NCBI RefSeq assembly: GCF_042678145.1
Contig: NZ_JBHUDG010000001.1
Coordinates: 1-64,000 of the forward strand
Length of the DNA: 64,000 bases
DNA from: Pseudopedobacter beijingensis
Lineage (GTDB): Bacteria > Bacteroidota > Bacteroidia > Sphingobacteriales > Sphingobacteriaceae
Direction: 5' to 3'
How positions within the stretch are numbered: position 1 is the first letter of the stretch; every line of letters starts with the position of its first letter. The position numbers and the translations under genes were made by a program. Under the pieces are notes generated by a model, which was given only the letters and a program-made list of their open reading frames with translations, was not told the origin of the DNA and did not search any database. Positions 32,986 through 41,278 of this stretch are shown one piece after another.

Positions 32986-34305
32986 ATGATAGAAAAGCTG
33001 AACCCTTACTTACAAAAATTAGGTATAGAAAAACTGAATAACATGCAATTGGAGGCATTACAGGTGGCAGAAAAGCATCCTGATATGCTCTTGCTGTCTC
33101 CAACAGGATCAGGGAAAACGCTAGCTTTTTTATTGCCACTTTTGTTAAACCTTAAGTTTGACCAGAAAGGAGTTCAGGCTGTGGTGGTGGTTCCGTCCAG
33201 AGAGCTGGCACTACAAATAGAACAAGTGTTTAGATCTTTGCAAACGGGACTGAAGGTAACTTGTTGTTACGGGGGACATTCTGTTAAAATAGAAGAAAGC
33301 AGTCTTTTGAATGATGCACCAGCATTGATTATAGCAACTCCCGGACGATTATCGCATCATCTTAGGAAAGGTAATTTTGATGTTTCTACTATTAACTATT
33401 TAATTTTAGACGAATTTGATAAATCTCTGGAGTTGGGTTTTGATGAGGATATCAGTTTTATTTTTGACGAACTGTTTAAGGTAAAAGGCGTGGTGTTAAC
33501 ATCTGCAACTCATTTTGAAGAATTACCTTCGTATGTTGCTGCACGTGATTTTTTTCAATTAAGCTTTTTACAGGAAGAGGTGCATAAACCTAAATTATCT
33601 GTAGAGGTTATACATACGCGGTCAAAAGATAAATTAAAACTGTTGCTTCACACACTTTGTAAATATCCTAATCAATCAACGTTGGTGTTTTGTAATTTTA
33701 GGGAAGCTACAGAGCATGTTTATGAATTGTTGAGACATAAGGGGATTTCGGCGGTTATTTATCATGGAGGGTTGGAGCAACAAGATAGAGAAAAGGCCCT
33801 GGTAAAATTCAGGAATGGCACAGCTTCCATTATTGTAAATACGGATCTGGCATCGCGGGGTTTAGATATTCCGGATGTGCAACATGTTATTCATTATCAA
33901 TTGCCTTTAAATGAAGAGTCTTTTATCCACAGAAATGGAAGGACTGCCAGGATGAAAGCCGATGGTATGGTGCATTTGTTGCTCTCGGAAGAGGAGTATA
34001 AACCTGAATATATTACTGATTATACGGAAACAGATTTTATAAATGAAGATTTGCCTTTGCCTGAACCTACAGAATGGGTAACTTTTTATATTGCTGCCGG
34101 TAAAAAGGATAAAATTTCTAAGATGGATGTGGCAGGCTTATTCTATAAAAAAGCTTTTCTGGAGAAAGAGGATCTGGGAATGATTACCCTACAGGATAAA
34201 ATGGCTTATGTGGCTGTTAAACGTAAAAAAGCAAGGGCAGCTTTAGATTTGTTGAAAAACGAAAAAATAAAAGGAAAGAAATATAGGATAGGTATAGATA
34301 ATTAA
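32986..34305 (+). CDS. DEAD-box RNA helicase, DbpA-like, with DEFD in motif II
   Basis: The helicase is 439 residues: Q-motif region (GIEKLNNMQLEALQ), motif I SPTGSGKT (about residue 38), motif Ia PSREL, motif II DEFD (about residue 142) instead of DEAD, motif III SAT, motif V IVNTDLASRGLDI and motif VI HRNGRTAR. The C-terminal segment (residues about 360-439, KISKMDVAGLFYKKAFLEKE, then DKMAYVAVKRKKARAALDLL) is a DbpA-type RNA-binding domain, which in E. coli recognises 23S rRNA helix 92. It probably acts in 50S ribosome assembly. It ends two bases before a structured repeat. Confidence 0.85.
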   Translation: MIEKLNPYLQKLGIEKLNNMQLEALQVAEKHPDMLLLSPTGSGKTLAFLLPLLLNLKFDQKGVQAVVVVPSRELALQIEQVFRSLQTGLKVTCCYGGHSVKIEESSLLNDAPALIIATPGRLSHHLRKGNFDVSTINYLILDEFDKSLELGFDEDISFIFDELFKVKGVVLTSATHFEELPSYVAARDFFQLSFLQEEVHKPKLSVEVIHTRSKDKLKLLLHTLCKYPNQSTLVFCNFREATEHVYELLRHKGISAVIYHGGLEQQDREKALVKFRNGTASIIVNTDLASRGLDIPDVQHVIHYQLPLNEESFIHRNGRTARMKADGMVHLLLSEEEYKPEYITDYTETDFINEDLPLPEPTEWVTFYIAAGKKDKISKMDVAGLFYKKAFLEKEDLGMITLQDKMAYVAVKRKKARAALDLLKNEKIKGKKYRIGIDN

Positions 34306-34306
34306 A

Positions 34307-34572
34307 GCTATATCAAAAGGACCTTGCTATTGCGCAAGAAGCCGCATCATCGTCAATTTAAACGAGAATTGACGATGATGTGGTATTCAGGTAAGGAGAT
34401 TGCTAAAATGGGGTGTTTACCCCCTTTCACTAGGTCAGAAGGGGGTGTGTCAAAAGAACTTTGTCCATCCCGAGCGCAGGCAGGCGATGGATCTCTTTCA
34501 GAATTACTTAGATAAGAAATTTCTCTTCATTATACTCATCGAAATGACAACGTTTTTATTTTTGATACAGCT
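34307..34572. repeat. Structured dispersed repeat in a convergent gap (copy 1)
   Basis: This 266-bp segment has inverted ends (GCTATATCAAAAGG at 34307 and TTTTTGATACAGC at its right end). Inside are a perfect 14-bp hairpin (CATCATCGTCAATT 34345-34358 with AATTGACGATGATG 34367-34380) and an 8-bp one (ACCCCCTT 34419-34426 with AAGGGGGT 34439-34446). A segment CATCCCGAGCG...GATGGATCTC and a right-hand part ACTCATCGAAATGACAACG complete it. The right 50 bases match the repeat at 54067-54195. It fills the gap between convergent genes. The short reading frame at 34324-34515 inside it is not a credible gene. Confidence 0.7.
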
Positions 34573-34604
34573 ATGATCCTCTTTTATTAAATGTCAGTCA
34601 TCAT

Positions 34605-35402
34605 CTATTTAACCTGAAAAGAATTTCTTTGTATAGTATGTGCACTGAAATAACCTAAGGCATCTCCACTGATATTTGAAACAGGATTACCCGCAGATAC
34701 AGGTGGACCGCCACCTCCGGTTATCTGCACTAAAGAATAGAAGTATTTATAAACTTCCGGACTGATGCAAAGAAACTCTACGTCAATATTGTCGTCTACT
34801 TCAATTTTGGGGTCATCTGTATAAACCGTTCTGTTGACATAGCGGCCATTGTCAAATTTATCATTACTCACAAAAAAGCCTTTATAAGGTACTCCATTAT
34901 TTTTGATAATATAACGGTAAGCGTTACCTTCTTCCGGTGGATCCTGATAGTGCAGTTTTAAGAAGTTTCTTTTCTCGTCAAACATAGAAACCTGGGTTAC
35001 CGAAATAGAATCCAACACTACCTTTTCGGGCATTACACAACTAGCCTGATATGTTTTGTCGTTTATAGTTACGGCTAAATAGTACTTCTTGCCTGATAAC
35101 CCTTTGAAAGAAGCAGAGTACAATCCGTTGCTTTCTTCTGTAAGATGATAAAGCTGACCGTTTTCTTCCTGGATCATAACTGTTGCCCCACTAATTTCTT
35201 TAATGGCAGATTCATTTTTAAACGGAACGGTTTCGCTTATTTTTACAAACTGTTTGCCCAGTTCATCCGTTACATTCCCTTCAATAACCAGTTTGGGTTG
35301 GTTTTGGTTAACATCAATATCAATTACCTCTTCGCATGATGACAGGAGGAGGGTAAGTACGGCTATAAAGCCTATATTTTTTACAGCATAAATTAGTTTC
35401 AT
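34605..35402 (-). CDS. DUF4249 surface lipoprotein
   Basis: This 265-residue lipoprotein (lipobox LLLSSC, Cys23) begins its mature part EEVIDIDVNQNQPKLVIEG, the usual opening of DUF4249. An Ig-like beta domain (about residues 35-115, DELGKQFVKISETVPF, ...LTEESNGLYSA) and a C-terminal domain (SISVTQVSMFDE ... ) follow. Members pair with TonB-dependent receptors in Bacteroidota. It starts five bases after the upstream receptor gene and is the second gene of that two-gene operon. The ligand is unknown. Confidence 0.8.
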   Translation of the reverse strand: MKLIYAVKNIGFIAVLTLLLSSCEEVIDIDVNQNQPKLVIEGNVTDELGKQFVKISETVPFKNESAIKEISGATVMIQEENGQLYHLTEESNGLYSASFKGLSGKKYYLAVTINDKTYQASCVMPEKVVLDSISVTQVSMFDEKRNFLKLHYQDPPEEGNAYRYIIKNNGVPYKGFFVSNDKFDNGRYVNRTVYTDDPKIEVDDNIDVEFLCISPEVYKYFYSLVQITGGGGPPVSAGNPVSNISGDALGYFSAHTIQRNSFQVK

Positions 35403-35407
35403 GATTA

Positions 35408-37741
35408 CTAAAATTTAAAGTTCCACGTTACAGAAGGTATAATACCAAAAAGAGTAGTTTTTACAGCTTCTGTTTTGGTAGGATCGTTTTCGTTTTCTCT
35501 GAAATCAATAGAATAGGCATTTTTTCTATTATAAACATTATAAAGTCCAAAAGACCAACTGGATTGGTATTTCCTGTTTGGATCGCCTTCCAGTGTAGCC
35601 GAAAGGTCCAGTCGGTGATAAGCTGGGGTACGGTAACCATTCCGTTGCGAATAATAGAACAGGGTGTTTCCGTCTATCTGGTACTTACCCTCGGGGTAAG
35701 ATATAGCATTACCCGTATTGTACACAAATGCAGAAGAGAATACCCACCTTGCATTTGCTTTGTATATACCTACTACAGAGATGTCGTGTGTACGGTCTTG
35801 CTTGGCATTAAACCATTTTCCGTTGTCTATTCCGTCAAAACTTCTTTCTGTTTTAGAAAGCGTATACCCAACCCATCCGTTAAAATTGCCAAATTTCTTT
35901 TTGAAGAGAAGTTCTATACCGTAAGCTCTGCCATCGCCGTATAATAAATCGGCTTCAACATTTGAATTACCTCTTAAATCAGATCCGGTTTTATAATCAA
36001 TCTGGTTTTGCATCCATTTGTAATAGACTTCGGCAGAGAATTCATAATTATCATTTTTAAAGTTATTGAAATATCCTAAAGCTACCTGATCTGCAATTTC
36101 AGGCTTGGTATTGTTACTGCTCATGATGTAAATATCTGTAGGCGACGTGGTAGTCGAATTAGACATCAGGTGCAGGTTTTGGGTGTTTCTGGTGTAAGAG
36201 GTCTTTAAAGATTTATTGTCTGCAAGTTGCAGGCTGGCAGATAATCTGGGTTCCAGATTGAGATAGGATTTTACTACTTGCCAATCTTTGTAATATTTGC
36301 TTTCTGTAATATCTCCATCCACATCATAGGTATTAAAAGTACCTGCTCCAATCATCGAAAAAGAGTTTAACCTTAATCCGTAGGCCACGTTGAAGATGTC
36401 CGAAACTTTCCAGTCATCGGTTACATAAACAGCTCCTTCAAAACCTTTTCTGTTCTCAATTTTAGATTCGTTGACGCTGGATAAACTGCTTGCGGTTATT
36501 TTTCCGGGGTCAATAGTGTGGTGAATAAGGTTTATGCCAAATTTAATATTGTGCTCGTTGGCAGCATATTGGAAATCTTGTTTCAGGTTGAAGTCTTTAA
36601 TGGCAGAACTTACTTTAAAGTCGTTAGATTCCATTAAGCTTTCTATCCGGTAATCGTAGTTAGAATAGATTAATGAAGTATTTCCAAATAATCTGTTAGA
36701 AAATATTCTGTTCCATCTTACGGTAGCAGTAGTGTTTCCCCAATCAAAACCAAAGGCATTTTTTAGGTAAAGGCGGTCGCGTCCAAAATAACCGGATACA
36801 AAAATGGTGTTTTTATCGTCCAGAATAAAGTTGGTTTTAGCGTTAAAGTCATAAAAGTACAGCTTGTTACCTCTGATGCTGGAGTCGGGAGAAAAAGCCA
36901 GAAACATATCGGCGTAGGTTCTGCGTCCACTAAGCATGAAAGAGCTTTTTCCTTTAGAGATAGGTCCTTCTACCTTTAGTTTGGACGATATCAGACCAAT
37001 ACCACCTTCAATACCAAAATCGTTTTTGTTACCGTCGTTCATCCTGATATCCAGGACCGAAGCAAGCTTGCCACCATATTGTGCCGGCATACCGCCTTTA
37101 AATACGGTTACATCTTTTATGGCGTCTGAATTAAAGGTAGAGAAAAAACCTAGCAGATGCGAGGCATTGTAAACCGGAGCTTCGTCCAATAATACAAGAT
37201 TATGGTCTACTGAACCTCCTCTGACATGGAACCCTGAGCTTCCCTCGCCAGAAGAACTAATACCTGGTAGTAGTTGGATGGTTTTTAAAACATCTCTTTC
37301 ACCAAAAAGAACGGGTATGTTTTTAATGTCCCTGACGTTCAGTTTTTCTACACCCATTTGTGGGCTGGTTACATTTTCGTTTCGTCTTTCTGCATGTACT
37401 ACAACCTCTTGTAAAGTAGTAGAGGTTTGCATCTGATAGTCCTTTTTAAGGTTTGTAGCCAGTTTTATTTCTTCATTGATAGTTTGATAACCTACATAAC
37501 TTATACTTACCCTATAATTTCCTTTGGGTAAGGTAATGGAATAGAATCCATAAGCATTGGTGACGGTCCCTAATTGTTTATCTCCTGATATTTTTACTGT
37601 GGCCCCTATCAGGGTTTCACCTGTTTCTTTATCGCTAATTACTCCATTAATGGTTGATGAAGCTTGCGAATGTGCAGATAGATAGGTGGTTATGATGAGT
37701 AAAGGAATGAGCAGTAATTTTAGATTGCGGTATAGTGACAT
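35408..37741 (-). CDS. TonB-dependent receptor with carboxypeptidase-like regulatory domain
   Basis: This 777-residue outer membrane receptor has a signal peptide ending AHSQ, a carboxypeptidase-like regulatory domain (about residues 30-115, INGVISDKETGETLIGATVK), a plug (LLPGISSSGEGSSGFHVRGG, VDHNLVLLDEAPVYNASHLL) and a barrel ending FGIIPSVTWNFKF. The next gene is a DUF4249 lipoprotein, which together resemble a nutrient or metal uptake pair outside the classical SusC/D type. No STN domain and no ECF sigma nearby. Confidence 0.9.
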   Translation of the reverse strand: MSLYRNLKLLLIPLLIITTYLSAHSQASSTINGVISDKETGETLIGATVKISGDKQLGTVTNAYGFYSITLPKGNYRVSISYVGYQTINEEIKLATNLKKDYQMQTSTTLQEVVVHAERRNENVTSPQMGVEKLNVRDIKNIPVLFGERDVLKTIQLLPGISSSGEGSSGFHVRGGSVDHNLVLLDEAPVYNASHLLGFFSTFNSDAIKDVTVFKGGMPAQYGGKLASVLDIRMNDGNKNDFGIEGGIGLISSKLKVEGPISKGKSSFMLSGRRTYADMFLAFSPDSSIRGNKLYFYDFNAKTNFILDDKNTIFVSGYFGRDRLYLKNAFGFDWGNTTATVRWNRIFSNRLFGNTSLIYSNYDYRIESLMESNDFKVSSAIKDFNLKQDFQYAANEHNIKFGINLIHHTIDPGKITASSLSSVNESKIENRKGFEGAVYVTDDWKVSDIFNVAYGLRLNSFSMIGAGTFNTYDVDGDITESKYYKDWQVVKSYLNLEPRLSASLQLADNKSLKTSYTRNTQNLHLMSNSTTTSPTDIYIMSSNNTKPEIADQVALGYFNNFKNDNYEFSAEVYYKWMQNQIDYKTGSDLRGNSNVEADLLYGDGRAYGIELLFKKKFGNFNGWVGYTLSKTERSFDGIDNGKWFNAKQDRTHDISVVGIYKANARWVFSSAFVYNTGNAISYPEGKYQIDGNTLFYYSQRNGYRTPAYHRLDLSATLEGDPNRKYQSSWSFGLYNVYNRKNAYSIDFRENENDPTKTEAVKTTLFGIIPSVTWNFKF

Positions 37742-37984
37742 AAAATAAGGCGTAGATAACTTTAATAGTTGCTAGGATGTGTTTTTAGATTAAGTTGTTT
37801 GTTATGAGTGTATTGAATGTTTTTTTTGTAAAGCTATATTTTTTGATTTAAATGTGTATTGTTCATTATCAGATTGTTGCGTGTTAAATTTGAATATATC
37901 ATAACGGATGATAATAATATCCATCTGTTTTTTATGATTTAAGACGAACCGTTTCTTTAAAAGTTACACTATATATACCGTTTT

Positions 37985-38395
37985 TTATTTTTTTTCTGTT
38001 TGTTTGGTTTCCAGATCCATCAATTCTATTTCAAGAGCCGTTGCTGATATTTGTATTTCCCTGAAAGAGAGGAATAACGAAATCATCAACAAAAAAAGGC
38101 TTGCTCCAAATACATATTCGGCGATGTCGTTTTGATTGTAATAAAGTAAAAACATACACAGTACACAACAAAAAAAGCTGAGTATACCAAAACCCTGCAT
38201 ATTCCTGATCAGAAATATACGTCTTTTTAGATTTTGGATCTGTGCCAGTAAGCGTTCTTCTTTATTTTGAAGATAAATAGGTTTTATGCTTCTGATTAAG
38301 TTTGCTAAAGCCAAAAATCTATTGGTATAAGCCAGCAGTAATAAGGATATTGCTGAGAATAATAGGGCAGGGGTCGTAAGTTCCATAGTCTGCAT
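37985..38395 (-). CDS. DUF2721 membrane protein
   Basis: This 136-residue protein has an N-terminal membrane segment (TTPALLFSAISLLLLAYTNR), a charged cytoplasmic helix (about residues 35-60, NKEERLLAQIQNLKRRIFLI) and two more membrane segments (GFGILSFFCCVLCMFLLYY; AEYVFGASLFLLMISLFLSF). This pattern with a C-terminal EIELMDLE helix fits DUF2721. The function is not known. It starts one base after the stop codon of the Gre-like gene upstream, so the two are very tightly linked. Confidence 0.75.
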   Translation of the reverse strand: MQTMELTTPALLFSAISLLLLAYTNRFLALANLIRSIKPIYLQNKEERLLAQIQNLKRRIFLIRNMQGFGILSFFCCVLCMFLLYYNQNDIAEYVFGASLFLLMISLFLSFREIQISATALEIELMDLETKQTEKK

Positions 38396-38396
38396 T

Positions 38397-38843
38397 TTAT
38401 TTGACGTCTAAGATTTGATGTTGTTTACCGTTAATCACAAAACTATCGCCTGCCTTTTTTCTGGCTATTTCTTTAGCTAAAGGTGATAGGGGAGAAATGT
38501 TCATGATTTTTATACCGTTTACCTGCAACTCGCCAATACCTGCCGCAATAAACAGATTGCCAATAGATGTTTTTACAAGTGCCCCTAGGTTAACCTCTTT
38601 GGTGTCTTCGGCCCGTATTTTAAAAAACTGTTCCTTTTGTGCAAGCAGTTCAGTAAGTTGTTTTTCAAGCATATTTATTTCCTGTTGGAGCATTTCACGA
38701 GATGTTTCGTATTTGTCGCCCATACTACTTTTGGTATCGTTATTAGATTCACGTGTTTGGGCAATCAGGCTGCGGAGATTATATTCTTTCTCTTCCAGTT
38801 TAAGGATAGCACTTTGTATAATATCTGTTTTGTTCAAGCTCAT
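38397..38843 (-). CDS. Gre-like transcription factor (coiled coil plus GreA/B C-terminal domain)
   Basis: The protein is 148 residues. Residues about 5-75 form a coiled-coil hairpin whose turn reads ARESNNDTKSSMGDKYETSR-like (RESNNDTKSSMGDKYE), closely resembling the GreA tip (GDLKENAEYH), where acidic residues enter the RNA polymerase channel. The C-terminus (ISPLSPLAKEIARKKAGDSF) is the FKBP-like GreA/GreB domain. It is often mislabelled 3-oxoacyl-ACP synthase. It probably binds the RNA polymerase secondary channel. It lies 22 bases after the next gene upstream and one base before a membrane protein gene. Confidence 0.75.
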   Translation of the reverse strand: MSLNKTDIIQSAILKLEEKEYNLRSLIAQTRESNNDTKSSMGDKYETSREMLQQEINMLEKQLTELLAQKEQFFKIRAEDTKEVNLGALVKTSIGNLFIAAGIGELQVNGIKIMNISPLSPLAKEIARKKAGDSFVINGKQHQILDVK

Positions 38844-38865
38844 GATATTCTGAATATGTACAAAA

Positions 38866-39432
38866 CTACAGCTTTAGTTTCTTTAAAACCCTTTTTGTTC
38901 TGGATAATAGTGCAGGAGATTCGGAAAGCAGGTTGAGCTCCAGAATATTTAACAGTTCGTCTATTATCCATTTTTCATTAGCAAGTACCAGAGAAAGGTT
39001 GTACAATATATCTATGCAGTTGCATTTAATGGCAACGGGAGTATCTTCAAAAATTAGCCAATCAAAACTTCCTTCCGTCAAAGGTTTTAACTGAGCTGCT
39101 GATAATTGATACCTTTTGATGTAGGCAACATTAGAAATGCGCATGGCAATTTTAGAATAATGCCGTTGAGCACTCTGGTTTTGCTGCAGAGGATAATGGA
39201 GAAGAAAATCTTTCAATATAATAGTAAAAGAATCTTCTATGTTCATGAAAATTTCTTCCAGTAACCAAGCCGCTCTGAATACAACTTGCTGTTCTTTTTC
39301 GTTTTTACAGATACTGTAGACATCCTTTGTAGCTATGTTTTCTGTTTTAACCAGCTCCGTTAAATTTAAGATATCAGCTTTGCCGTGATTTTCTTTTAAA
39401 AAATTAATAATGTCTTGTTTACCCCATTTCAT
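38866..39432 (-). CDS. Hypothetical helical (HEAT-like) protein
   Basis: From ATG 39432 the protein starts MKWGKQDIINFLKENHGK and is 188 residues. The frame is open to an upstream ATG at 39474, but that start lies inside a heptanucleotide repeat and adds MDEKNYLSPVYCKK, so I prefer the inner start. The sequence is all helical with HEAT-like pairs (FRAAWLLEEIFMNIED; IKCNCIDILYNLSLVLANE; RTKRVLKKLKL), typical of protein or RNA scaffolds. No family recognised with certainty. It is the first gene of a three-gene minus-strand operon with the Gre-like factor and DUF2721. Confidence 0.6.
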   Translation of the reverse strand: MKWGKQDIINFLKENHGKADILNLTELVKTENIATKDVYSICKNEKEQQVVFRAAWLLEEIFMNIEDSFTIILKDFLLHYPLQQNQSAQRHYSKIAMRISNVAYIKRYQLSAAQLKPLTEGSFDWLIFEDTPVAIKCNCIDILYNLSLVLANEKWIIDELLNILELNLLSESPALLSRTKRVLKKLKL

Positions 39433-39469
39433 CTTTTTACAATAAACAGGAGAAAGATAGTTTTTTTCA

Positions 39470-39525
39470 TCCATAGTCTATAGTCCATCGTCAATGGTCC
39501 ATCGTCCATTGTCTATAGTCCATGG
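39470..39525. repeat. Eight-unit heptanucleotide tandem repeat (TCCATxG-like)
   Basis: Eight consecutive 7-base units: TCCATAG, TCTATAG, TCCATCG, TCAATGG, TCCATCG, TCCATTG, TCTATAG, TCCATGG. They lie between divergent genes and overlap one possible start codon of the minus-strand gene. Seven is not a multiple of three, so unit gain or loss would shift the frame of the longer start and would change promoter spacing for both genes. Confidence 0.85.
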
Positions 39526-39563
39526 TTCTCTTTCTTGCTGTTAAAATTTACAAAGATAAAACG

Positions 39564-39571
39564 TACATTTG
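39564..39571 (+). promoter_or_regulatory. TACATTTG -7 box before the ABC-F gene
   Basis: TACATTTG matches TAnnTTTG exactly and is separated from ATG 39576 by only CCGC. As for the box at 32930, this would give a leaderless or nearly leaderless transcript. No TTG is seen at the standard -33 position. Confidence 0.4.
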
Positions 39572-39575
39572 CCGC

Positions 39576-41198
39576 ATGATTACAGTATCTAATTTATCTC
39601 TACGTTTCGGAAAGCGTACGTTGTTTGAAGATGTTAATTTAAAATTTACTCATGGCAATTGCTATGGAATAATAGGGGCTAACGGAGCGGGAAAATCTAC
39701 TTTTTTGAAGATATTAACTGGCGAAGTAGACCCAAGCACCGGAAGTGTTAGCTATACTCCTGGCGAAAGAAGGGCAGTACTTAACCAGAACCATGCGGCT
39801 TTTGATGAATTTGCAGTGATTGATACCGTATTACAAGGTCATGAAGAGCTGTATAAAATCATGAAAGAGAAAGATGCTATCTATATGAAAGAGGATTTTT
39901 CTGAAGAGGATGGGATTAGAGCCGGAGAGCTGGAAAACCTTTTTGCTGAAATGGATGGGTGGAATGCTGAAAACGATGCCGCTACTTTATTGAGTAACCT
40001 GGGCATTACAGAAGATAAGCATTATAAATTGGTGAATGAGCTGGATGGTAATGAGAAAGTAAGGGTATTATTAGCACAAGCTTTATTTGGTAATCCGGAT
40101 ATCCTGATTCTGGATGAGCCTACCAACGACCTTGATATAGATACTATCGCCTGGTTAGAAAACTTTTTAGCAGATTATCAGAACATTGTATTGGTAGTTT
40201 CACACGACAGGCACTTTCTGGATACGGTTTGTACACATATCGTAGATATTGATTTTGGTAAAATGAACATCTACACCGGTAACTATACTTTCTGGTACGA
40301 GTCTTCTCAATTGGCTTTAAAACAAAAAGCCGATCAGAATAAGAAAATGGAAGATAAAATTAAAGAGTTACAGGAATTTATTCGTCGTTTCTCTGCCAAT
40401 GCTTCCAAGTCTAAACAAGCAACCAGCCGTAAAAAAGCTTTGGATAAGATTAGTGTAGATGAGATTAAGGCTTCCAGCAGAAAATACCCGGGAATTATGT
40501 TTAACCAAATGGTACGTGATGTTGGCGATCAGGTATTGCAGGTAGAAAAACTGACTAAGATAGTAAATGGGGAAGTGCTTTTTAAAGACCTTACTTTCAC
40601 AATTAATAAAGGAGATAAAGCCACTTTTCTTTCCAATAACTCTTTAGCAACCACAGCACTTTACGAAATACTTTCTGGTAAGGACACAGACTTTACAGGA
40701 GAGTTTAAATGGGGAGTTACCATAGTACCGGGATATATCCCTAATGATAATTATGAGTATTTTAATGGGGTTGAAGATAATCTTGTAGATTGGTTAAGAC
40801 CTTATTCTAAGACAGATAAAGATGAAACCTTTATTCGTGGTTTTTTAGGCAGGATGTTGTTTTCTGGTGAAGAAGTTCTGAAAAAATGTTCTGTACTTTC
40901 CGGAGGGGAGAAAATGCGTTGTATGTTCTCTAAAATTATGTTGGAAGGACCTAACTTAATTTTATTAGACGAGCCTACCAACCACCTGGATTTGGAATCT
41001 ATTACAGCATTAAACAACGGACTTAAAGACTTTAAAGGTGTATTACTGTTTACATCACGTGACCACGAGTTAACAGAAACAGTGGCTAACAGAGTAATAG
41101 AAATTACACCTAAGGGAGTGTTGGATAAACTAATGTCTTATGACGAATATATTTCCAACGATGTGGTTAAGGCACAAAAAGCAGAACTATATTCTTAG
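39576..41198 (+). CDS. YbiT-type ABC-F ATPase with degenerate second ATP site
   Basis: This 540-residue protein has two ABC domains and no membrane part, and acts on ribosomes in translation. It is closely YbiT-like throughout (RYG..GANGAGKSTFLKIL, EEDG, DEPTNDLDIDTIAWLE, SRFSANASKSKQATSR, LSGGEKMRCMFSKIML, DEPTNHLDLESI). I chose ATG 39576 (MITVSNLSLRFG); the frame extends upstream but the extra 18 residues are not family sequence. Domain 1 has a normal Walker A but an altered signature (LDGNEKVRV). In domain 2 the Walker A is lost (FLSNNSLATTALYEIL, no GKS/T), although Walker B and signature remain. It is followed by a strong terminator. Confidence 0.9.
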   Translation: MITVSNLSLRFGKRTLFEDVNLKFTHGNCYGIIGANGAGKSTFLKILTGEVDPSTGSVSYTPGERRAVLNQNHAAFDEFAVIDTVLQGHEELYKIMKEKDAIYMKEDFSEEDGIRAGELENLFAEMDGWNAENDAATLLSNLGITEDKHYKLVNELDGNEKVRVLLAQALFGNPDILILDEPTNDLDIDTIAWLENFLADYQNIVLVVSHDRHFLDTVCTHIVDIDFGKMNIYTGNYTFWYESSQLALKQKADQNKKMEDKIKELQEFIRRFSANASKSKQATSRKKALDKISVDEIKASSRKYPGIMFNQMVRDVGDQVLQVEKLTKIVNGEVLFKDLTFTINKGDKATFLSNNSLATTALYEILSGKDTDFTGEFKWGVTIVPGYIPNDNYEYFNGVEDNLVDWLRPYSKTDKDETFIRGFLGRMLFSGEEVLKKCSVLSGGEKMRCMFSKIMLEGPNLILLDEPTNHLDLESITALNNGLKDFKGVLLFTSRDHELTETVANRVIEITPKGVLDKLMSYDEYISNDVVKAQKAELYS

Positions 41199-41225
41199 GA
41201 TCTTAAATTCTTTGAAATAAATAGC

Positions 41226-41270
41226 GGGGGGATTGTTTCTAGTAAAAGAGACAGTCCCCCTTTTCTTTTT
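41226..41270 (+). terminator. Terminator of the ABC-F gene
   Basis: GGGGGGATTGT (41226-41235) pairs with ACAGTCCCCC (41251-41260), one G-U pair, followed by TTTTCTTTTT. It sits in the 80-base gap between convergent genes. Confidence 0.85.
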
Positions 41271-41278
41271 AATGTTTT

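Noticed and set aside
34324..34515. 63-codon plus-strand frame after the helicase gene
   Set aside because: It lies wholly inside the structured repeat and crosses two perfect hairpins; no start context or homology.
37913..37935. Hairpin AACGGATG/CATCTGTT with T run as a terminator
   Set aside because: The T run lies on the plus strand, but both neighbouring genes are on the minus strand, so it has no gene to end.
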